Shown here in pieces: positions 58,520 to 64,000 of a stretch of DNA of 64,000 bases. A program made the position numbers and the translations under genes. The stretch is from contig NZ_SJPM01000005.1 of assembly GCF_007859915.1 (NCBI RefSeq), positions 62,001 through 126,000 on the forward strand, in the 5' to 3' direction. The notes beneath the pieces were generated by a model that saw only the letters and a list, made by a program, of their open reading frames with translations, did not search any database and was not told the DNA's origin. Position 1 is the first letter of the stretch. Each line of letters starts with the position of its first letter. Source of the stretch: Neorhodopirellula pilleata (GTDB lineage Bacteria; Planctomycetota; Planctomycetia; Pirellulales; Pirellulaceae).

Positions 58520-59056
58520 ATGCCTTCTCCCGATCCGTCGCGATTCGTCGAACTACTGATCGAACATCAGAGCGATCTGCTGCGCTCGATCATCGCGTTG
58601 GTCGGCAATTTGACTGACGCCCAGGACGTCTATCAGGATTCGGCCAAAGCGATGTGGCAAAAGTTTGATCAATACGACCCGCAGCGGCCGTTCTTGCCTT
58701 GGGCGAGGCAGTTTGCCCGAAACGAAGCTCTCATGTTTCATCGCAAAAAACACTCGTTCACATTTTTGTCCGAAGAACTGATCAACCAATTGGCCCAAGA
58801 GCATGACGAAAGGGAATCGGTTGACCGGGAACGCTCTCGGGCACTCCGAAGCTGCCTAAGAAAACTTCCTCAAGAAGATCAAAAGCTAATCCGACGTCGG
58901 TACGACGAACGGGAGCTGACCGTCCAAGAACTAGCCGCCGAATTTGGGAAGACATCCAACGCACTTTACAAGCACCTCGGACGGATCCGGGCGGAGTTGC
59001 TTAAGTGCATTGAAACAAGCATGCAGTGGAACGACGCAAAAAAAGGCATCACATGA
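58520..59056 (+). CDS. ECF-type RNA polymerase sigma factor (Rhodopirellula/Verrucomicrobium family)
   Basis: This 178-residue sigma-70 factor has region 2 from about residue 10 to 80 (SDLLRSIIALVGNLTDAQDV, YQDSAKAMWQKFDQYDPQRP, FLPWARQFARNEALMFHRKK). Region 4 spans ~115-170, with LRKLPQEDQKLIRRRYDERE and a helix-turn-helix TVQELAAEFGKTSNALYKHL. It has neither region 1.1 nor region 3, so it is an ECF factor. It overlaps the next gene by 4 nt (ATGA); that gene codes a FecR-domain membrane protein, the likely anti-sigma or signalling partner. Target promoters are not identified. Confidence 0.92.
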   Translation: MPSPDPSRFVELLIEHQSDLLRSIIALVGNLTDAQDVYQDSAKAMWQKFDQYDPQRPFLPWARQFARNEALMFHRKKHSFTFLSEELINQLAQEHDERESVDRERSRALRSCLRKLPQEDQKLIRRRYDERELTVQELAAEFGKTSNALYKHLGRIRAELLKCIETSMQWNDAKKGIT

Positions 59057-61020
59057 GCGGAGCACCCGAATCCGAGGAGTCGATGAAGCGAGCCGATCGT
59101 TTGAAGCTAAATGATCTCTTGACGCTGTACTGTGATGACCACTTGTCGGCATCTCAACATTCGCTACTCGCCGGAATGTTGGAACGAGAGGACGCGCGTC
59201 AATATTATCTCGATTGGATGAGCTTGCATGGTGAATTGGCAGTGGGCAATGTTTGGGTTGAGTCGCTGGACTTCAATCACTCTAGCCTCCAGATAACACA
59301 ATCAGAGCCCGTCCCGAGTTTTGCGTCCGCCGCAGGGTTGGGTCATCCATCGCGGCTTCATTGGTGGTTCAGTCGAACAGGAATCGTGGCCGCTTTGGTC
59401 GTTTTTATTCTGAGTTTCGCGTTGTTACGACAGGACACTTCACCAGCCCTCGGTACGATTGTCGGTCAGTCCAATGCACAATGGAAAGGTGGTCCGAAAT
59501 CGGTAGGTGACCCAATCGGTGCCGGTGTGCTGGAACTGGCTTCCGGTGAAGCCGAGTTGTTGATGCAGTGTCACGCTGCGATGACGTTGCATGGTCCGGT
59601 CACGATCGAAGTACGTGACGCGAAAGCGATCAAGCTATTGTCCGGGCGAGTTTCGCTGAACGTGCCCGACGAAGGAATCGGGTTTCGCGTTCTGACTCCT
59701 TCGGCCGACTTAGTCGATATGGGAACCACATTCAGCGTTGATGTGGTCGACCGACATCAGACGGAGTTGCATGTGGCCAAGGGAACTGTCGTCGCTCGAT
59801 CGATGCAAGCCGACGTCGTGGTTCCGTTTTACGCGCTCGAGGCGGCCCGAATCGGTCTGGGTGATTTCAGCGAAATCGATTTCATTCCGGAAATTTTTCC
59901 GAATCAGTTTCTGGACGAGGAACGTGTCGACGAGCTGCCGGTCGGCGCACCGATTCCACTGGATTCGCGAATCGTATTTTTGGGTGACCGCTGGACCGAC
60001 CGTGAATCGCATTTGCTCTTGTTTCGGCAGGCCTTGACGGACGCGGGAATCGACCACCAAATCCAGCTCTTTAATTTGGGCGTCGCGTTTCCGCTTTCGT
60101 TCACCGAGCAACACTTCCGCGATTGCGTTGAATCGGTCCGGCCAACTCACGCCGTGCTTGAGTTCGGTTCTGAAGTCGCTTTGGAACGTCCCGCGAGAAC
60201 GCCACAAAACTTTGAGACGGATATTCGAGCCTTGATCGATCGCCTCGAAGTCGCAGGCATCGAACCCATTTTGGAGACAACCATCCTGGGACCCTCGATC
60301 GCGCACGAGGATCGATCCAGATTGTCGCAGTACAACGAAATCTTGCGTCGCCTTGCACAAGAACTTAATTTGCGTTTGGTCGATTTCGCAAATCGATATA
60401 AGGCTTCCGAGAGTTCCGGACGAAGCTTGCTCGCACCCGAGGGCGTGTGGGTGACGTTCGCTGGCTATCAAGAATTGACACGATCCTTGCTTGCTCAATT
60501 TGGTTTCGCCAACGTCGTGGTGCCGAACCATTTGCGAGTCACTTTGCTTCCTGGAATCGTCAAGTCATGGCGATACCGATTCAAGGACTCGAAGGATTGG
60601 TTGAACGCTGATGAGGTTCGCGATCTCGAGGTAAACGAGGACTGGAAAACGCTCGAACTGCCACAGCCTCAGGGACCCTATGCCGAGCGATTGTCGGATT
60701 CTAACCTGGCGAGCTTTCGCGCCCGCGAGCAAGGATTCGCCACCGGGCTTTGGAGCGTCCCTGGTTGGGGTTTGATCGCCAAGGCAAGCCTCCATAGCCC
60801 GGATTCGCGTCGGGCCTACATCAACACCGGGGGAACCTTGTTCTCGGTTTGGTTCAACGGCCGCCAAGTCTACAGTCGCGGCAGAAAGGTTTGGACGGGA
60901 TGGCACGCGGGACGTGAACGAATTGAGATTCAGTTGCGGCCTGGTGATAACGACATTGTGATCGAGGCGGACAACAGTTTTTTTGTCTCGGTCACCGATC
61001 AGCCCGACTGGAGTCTGTAG
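59053..61020 (+). CDS. FecR-domain membrane protein fused to a degenerate SGNH-like domain
   Basis: This 655-residue single-pass protein has a cytoplasmic N-terminus (about 1-108; LNDLLTLYCDDHLSASQHSL, the region that would bind sigma), one TM segment (about 110-127; GIVAALVVFILSFALL) and a periplasmic FecR domain (~140-270; GEAELLMQCHAAMTLHGPVT, FRVLTPSADLVDMGTTFSVD). Residues ~305-480 resemble an SGNH hydrolase, but the GDS-type block reads FLGDRWTD (Ser to Arg at 313) and the C-terminal DxxH block reads EGVWVTFAGY (Glu463, Trp466), so catalysis is unlikely. A C-terminal beta-rich domain follows. It may sense a carbohydrate or acyl ligand for the sigma factor. Confidence 0.82.
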   Translation: MSGAPESEESMKRADRLKLNDLLTLYCDDHLSASQHSLLAGMLEREDARQYYLDWMSLHGELAVGNVWVESLDFNHSSLQITQSEPVPSFASAAGLGHPSRLHWWFSRTGIVAALVVFILSFALLRQDTSPALGTIVGQSNAQWKGGPKSVGDPIGAGVLELASGEAELLMQCHAAMTLHGPVTIEVRDAKAIKLLSGRVSLNVPDEGIGFRVLTPSADLVDMGTTFSVDVVDRHQTELHVAKGTVVARSMQADVVVPFYALEAARIGLGDFSEIDFIPEIFPNQFLDEERVDELPVGAPIPLDSRIVFLGDRWTDRESHLLLFRQALTDAGIDHQIQLFNLGVAFPLSFTEQHFRDCVESVRPTHAVLEFGSEVALERPARTPQNFETDIRALIDRLEVAGIEPILETTILGPSIAHEDRSRLSQYNEILRRLAQELNLRLVDFANRYKASESSGRSLLAPEGVWVTFAGYQELTRSLLAQFGFANVVVPNHLRVTLLPGIVKSWRYRFKDSKDWLNADEVRDLEVNEDWKTLELPQPQGPYAERLSDSNLASFRAREQGFATGLWSVPGWGLIAKASLHSPDSRRAYINTGGTLFSVWFNGRQVYSRGRKVWTGWHAGRERIEIQLRPGDNDIVIEADNSFFVSVTDQPDWSL

Positions 61021-61173
61021 CTCCATCGCCTGTTAGCCGGGCTACTTGACCCTTCTGTCCGAGCAAAGTAACGTTGAAATGATCGGTTTGCCTATTTGGA
61101 ACTCCGTTTATGACAACGCAATTGGGAGAACGTCAACGTCGATTGCGATCTCACATGAAGGTTCGTCGACGTT

Positions 61174-64000
61174 ATGGACAAAGAGGACGTTACCGCTGAT
61201 CAGGCGACTGACACGCACGTCGAGAATGCGTTCAAGTTAGCCAGGTTCCCCGTCAAGCTTGATCTGCCGCCGGGGCAACATCAGCAACTCCTTGATGCCG
61301 CTGCGTCGGTTGCTCAGGAATATCGGGACGGGTCGCGTTGGAAGCGGCTGGATTGCCGACGCGTGAGCATTTTTGCCGAACGTGATCGTGGCACGGTATA
61401 TGTGCTTCACGTCGATGGATCGGTGGAATTCGATTGGACGTGGGAAGGTGCCACCGCGTTTTGTCCCGCATCATTCGATGGCGACCAATCCGATCGCGAT
61501 GCACCGACATGGGAGCGTGGCGGCGAGGGGACCGGTTTCCAAGACGCCCCCGTTTGGTCGGGCGAGATCGTTGAGCTGGACGAACGAAACGGTTGCCTGT
61601 TCATTAGCTTGGACGATCCCGAGAAGACTCCGTCGGTCGGTGCGTTTATGGTTCGGCCGTTCGAGTTCATGTCGGTCCTCAACGCGATCTACCAACGCGA
61701 CGAATTTGAAGAAGCCCGCGGGCATCTTGCGGCAAGACTCAGTGCCGCCGAAGGCAATGTCCATCCTCGGTTACCCGAACCGATTTCTTCGGGTGCAACC
61801 ACGCCCGGCCTGCCGCACTTGGCCAACTGGTGGCAACATTCTTGGAGCGTGCTTTGGGGACCTCCGGGTACCGGCAAAACCTACACGACCGGTCGGCAAG
61901 TCGGCAGCGTCCTCGTCGACGAGTCCGAGCGGATCTTGGTGGTTTCGACGACCAACCGGGCGACCGATGCGGTCGCGATCGCTATCGGCGATGCCGCGAA
62001 AGAGTTTTGCCCTGATTTGCTCGAACAAGAAACCATTCTACGAATCGGCAAGGGAGCGGCGTACCAATCATTCACTGAAAAGAAACTCGACCCGATGTTG
62101 AGAGGAACCGAGTCGGACGTCTTGTCCCGGATCGACCAACTCACTCAGCAACTTCAAGGTTTAGAATCTTCTGAAGAGAAGGCTCTGACACGAAAACGTA
62201 TCGTCGAACTACGAACATCCGGCAACGATCAAAGCAGCCACATCTTTGTCGATGCGGATCGCCGCGTCGTGATCGCAACGGCGTTCAAAGCGATGAGCTA
62301 CCTAAAGGACGAGACGATTCGAACGATGGTCGAACAGGGCGAAGCACCTTTCACCACCGTCGTGATTGATGAAGCGGGACTGATTTCACGTGTGGCGGTA
62401 GCCGCTTTGTCGCTGCTCGCTTCCCGGCGAGTGGTCTTGGTCGGTGATTCCAAACAACTTGCGCCGATCAGTCGCATCTCTCGCATTCTGCCCACTCGCC
62501 AGCAAACGTGGCTGGCGAGCAGTGGTTTGAGCCACCTCGTCGATCCGCAAGACATCCCGACTGCCGTGCATCTGCTGTCGCAGCAATGGCGAATGCACCC
62601 TGATGTTTGCAAGGTCGTCTCCACCTACCAGTACGACGGAGTCTTGACCACCGCACCGGATCGAGTCGGCAAGGGTTCCGCTTTCCCGGATCACATCGAG
62701 ACAGACTCGACCGAAAACGCGCAATCACCTTCGCCGTTCGTTACCGATCAATCGCGAGCCATTTGGTACGTGCTCGATCATGAGGACGTCGGCTTGTCGT
62801 CGATCCGCGCCGCGCGAGGACCGGGCAATCGAAGTTGGGTACGTGGCGTCACTCCAATCGTCCTACAAAAACTGTTTTCCGATGCAAAGCTTCGCGCGGC
62901 GAAAGGTTTGTTCATTTCGCCATTCAAAGCGCAAGCGGATCAGATCGGAAAGCATTTGGCGAGCTGGGGAATCGACCGCTGGGAAGCCTCAACCGTCCAC
63001 AGCCAACAAGGTTCCGAAGCCGAGATCGTGATCTTCGACACCGTCAACGCGGGCAGCGGAACATGGCCGATTCCGGAATGGAAGAGACTCGTCAATGTGG
63101 CGCTCAGTCGCGCCAGAGAAGCGATCATCGTTTTGGCAAGTCGATGCGAAATGGACGAGCCCTATCTTCGCCAATTGAAGGGCGAGTTGACGGCGTTATT
63201 CCTTGAGCAAGAAGGAGATCGAATGGTTTGGCGCAACGCCGATCATTCAGTGCATCGCCAGACGTCCCGAGTGGCGGAGCCTCAAGCCGGATACAAGAAA
63301 GTTTCCTCCTGCCGTGTCGGCGATCAGTTTAATGATCGAAAGAGCTTGAAGCCGATCCTGTCCCAAGAGCAACAACGGCTAACCAACCTCGAACTCGACG
63401 GGAAGCCTCGCTTGGTTCGCGGTGTGGCCGGCAGCGGCAAGTCGATTGTCTTGTGCAATTGGCTCGCCAAGACTGCCAAGCGAATGCAATACCAGAAAGA
63501 TGCTCGCATCTGGGCGGTGTATGCCAACCGAAGTTTGCATAAGCTTTTGCAAGATTCGATCGAGTCGGCATGGGAAAACTTGAACGAACGCGACTTATTC
63601 GACCAGTCCGAATTCCCATGGGAGAAGGTGTCGCTGATGCATGTCAAGGACGTCTTAACGGGAATTTTGCCGAACGGCCAGATGTTGGTCGAGTCCATCG
63701 GTTTTGATTATGACCGCGCCGCCGAGGAGTTCCTCAATCGCCATGATGTGGACGACTTGCTTCCACGATGTTCGGCTCTCTTCATTGATGAAGCGCAGGA
63801 CATGGGACCCTCGACGTTGCGACTGCTTTTGGCAATCGTTGAACAGACCGACGAGAGCGATGTCAACAGCCGGTCAGCGCATCTATTCTATGACAACGCT
63901 CAAAATGTCTATGGTACCAAGACGCCGAAGTGGTCCGACTTCGGGCTCGACATGCGTGGTCGATCCACGATCATGCGAGAAAGCTTTCGTTCGACCGCGC
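61174..64000 (+). CDS. Double SF1 helicase protein (Upf1/Dna2-like core plus UvrD-like core), 3' end outside window
   Basis: The frame is open from the ATG at 61174 to the edge (over 940 codons, no stop). Residues ~1-200 are an unrecognised N-terminal region. The first helicase core is of the Upf1/Dna2 (SF1B) type: Walker A GPPGTGKTYTT (from about 229), DEAG near 399, VGDSKQLAP near 422, QQWRMHP near 469, STVHSQQGSEAEIV near 606 and NVALSRARE near 642. A second Walker A, GVAGSGKSIVLC, begins near 750, followed by LFIDEAQDMGP (Asp-Glu near 872) and RESFRST near 936, a UvrD-like (SF1A) core. The helicase call is firm; the biological role is not known. Confidence 0.85.
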   Translation, partial: MDKEDVTADQATDTHVENAFKLARFPVKLDLPPGQHQQLLDAAASVAQEYRDGSRWKRLDCRRVSIFAERDRGTVYVLHVDGSVEFDWTWEGATAFCPASFDGDQSDRDAPTWERGGEGTGFQDAPVWSGEIVELDERNGCLFISLDDPEKTPSVGAFMVRPFEFMSVLNAIYQRDEFEEARGHLAARLSAAEGNVHPRLPEPISSGATTPGLPHLANWWQHSWSVLWGPPGTGKTYTTGRQVGSVLVDESERILVVSTTNRATDAVAIAIGDAAKEFCPDLLEQETILRIGKGAAYQSFTEKKLDPMLRGTESDVLSRIDQLTQQLQGLESSEEKALTRKRIVELRTSGNDQSSHIFVDADRRVVIATAFKAMSYLKDETIRTMVEQGEAPFTTVVIDEAGLISRVAVAALSLLASRRVVLVGDSKQLAPISRISRILPTRQQTWLASSGLSHLVDPQDIPTAVHLLSQQWRMHPDVCKVVSTYQYDGVLTTAPDRVGKGSAFPDHIETDSTENAQSPSPFVTDQSRAIWYVLDHEDVGLSSIRAARGPGNRSWVRGVTPIVLQKLFSDAKLRAAKGLFISPFKAQADQIGKHLASWGIDRWEASTVHSQQGSEAEIVIFDTVNAGSGTWPIPEWKRLVNVALSRAREAIIVLASRCEMDEPYLRQLKGELTALFLEQEGDRMVWRNADHSVHRQTSRVAEPQAGYKKVSSCRVGDQFNDRKSLKPILSQEQQRLTNLELDGKPRLVRGVAGSGKSIVLCNWLAKTAKRMQYQKDARIWAVYANRSLHKLLQDSIESAWENLNERDLFDQSEFPWEKVSLMHVKDVLTGILPNGQMLVESIGFDYDRAAEEFLNRHDVDDLLPRCSALFIDEAQDMGPSTLRLLLAIVEQTDESDVNSRSAHLFYDNAQNVYGTKTPKWSDFGLDMRGRSTIMRESFRSTA

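Overview
The window comes from a planctomycete, most likely a Rhodopirellula-like member of the Pirellulales. That assignment is an inference from marker families: a Tat-exported DUF1501 protein beside a remnant of its usual DUF1553 partner, a PVC-type CxxCH heme dehydrogenase, a DUF1559 prepilin-like protein with a small lipoprotein, a planctomycete-style ECF sigma factor coupled to a FecR protein, and a PEP-CTERM protein.

Region 1 (1-29435, all + strand) is a surface-polysaccharide locus with very tight spacing; many junctions are 4-nt stop/start overlaps. It opens inside the C-terminal domain of a Wzt-type ABC transporter ATPase and ends with a NodU-type carbamoyltransferase and a clear intrinsic terminator. 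It holds about ten glycosyltransferases, methyl-, acetyl- and carbamoyl-transferases, a Wzy-like membrane protein and a recognisable 3-acetamidino-uronic-acid module: a WbpB-like dehydrogenase, WbpD-like acetyltransferase, WbpE-like aminotransferase, HisH/HisF paralogues and two N-acetyl sugar amidotransferases. An L-2-hydroxyglutarate oxidase sits inside this module and could recycle the 2-hydroxyglutarate made when a WbpB-type enzyme regenerates NAD+. A phosphopentomutase with intact catalytic residues lies next to a sugar-phosphate nucleotidyltransferase, which hints at an activated pentose.

Region 2 (29.4-34.9 kb) is repeat-rich: a GxxExxY protein amid palindromic repeats, an Rpn-type PD-(D/E)XK nuclease between 148-bp direct repeats, a PEP-CTERM protein, and six tandem copies of a 134-141 bp unit. 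Region 3 (34.9-46.6 kb) has a Wzc-like tyrosine autokinase, then a minus-strand group (THUMP-like methyltransferase, MnmE-like GTPase lacking its C-terminal Cys motif, HAD hydrolase, ferredoxin-like protein, D-threonine-aldolase-like enzyme) and a GAF/HlyD hybrid. Six neighbouring genes here carry short in-frame tandem repeats.

Region 4 (46.6-61 kb) contains the DUF1501 gene, a RAYT transposase surrounded by REPIN-like double hairpins (one inserted in frame in a two-domain hydrolase), a repetitive lipoprotein, a ROK kinase, the heme dehydrogenase, the DUF1559/lipoprotein pair and the sigma/FecR pair. Region 5 (61174 to the edge) is an open reading frame of more than 940 codons that joins two complete-looking SF1 helicase cores. 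Heptanucleotide repeats recur in spacers across the window and sometimes supply stop codons.
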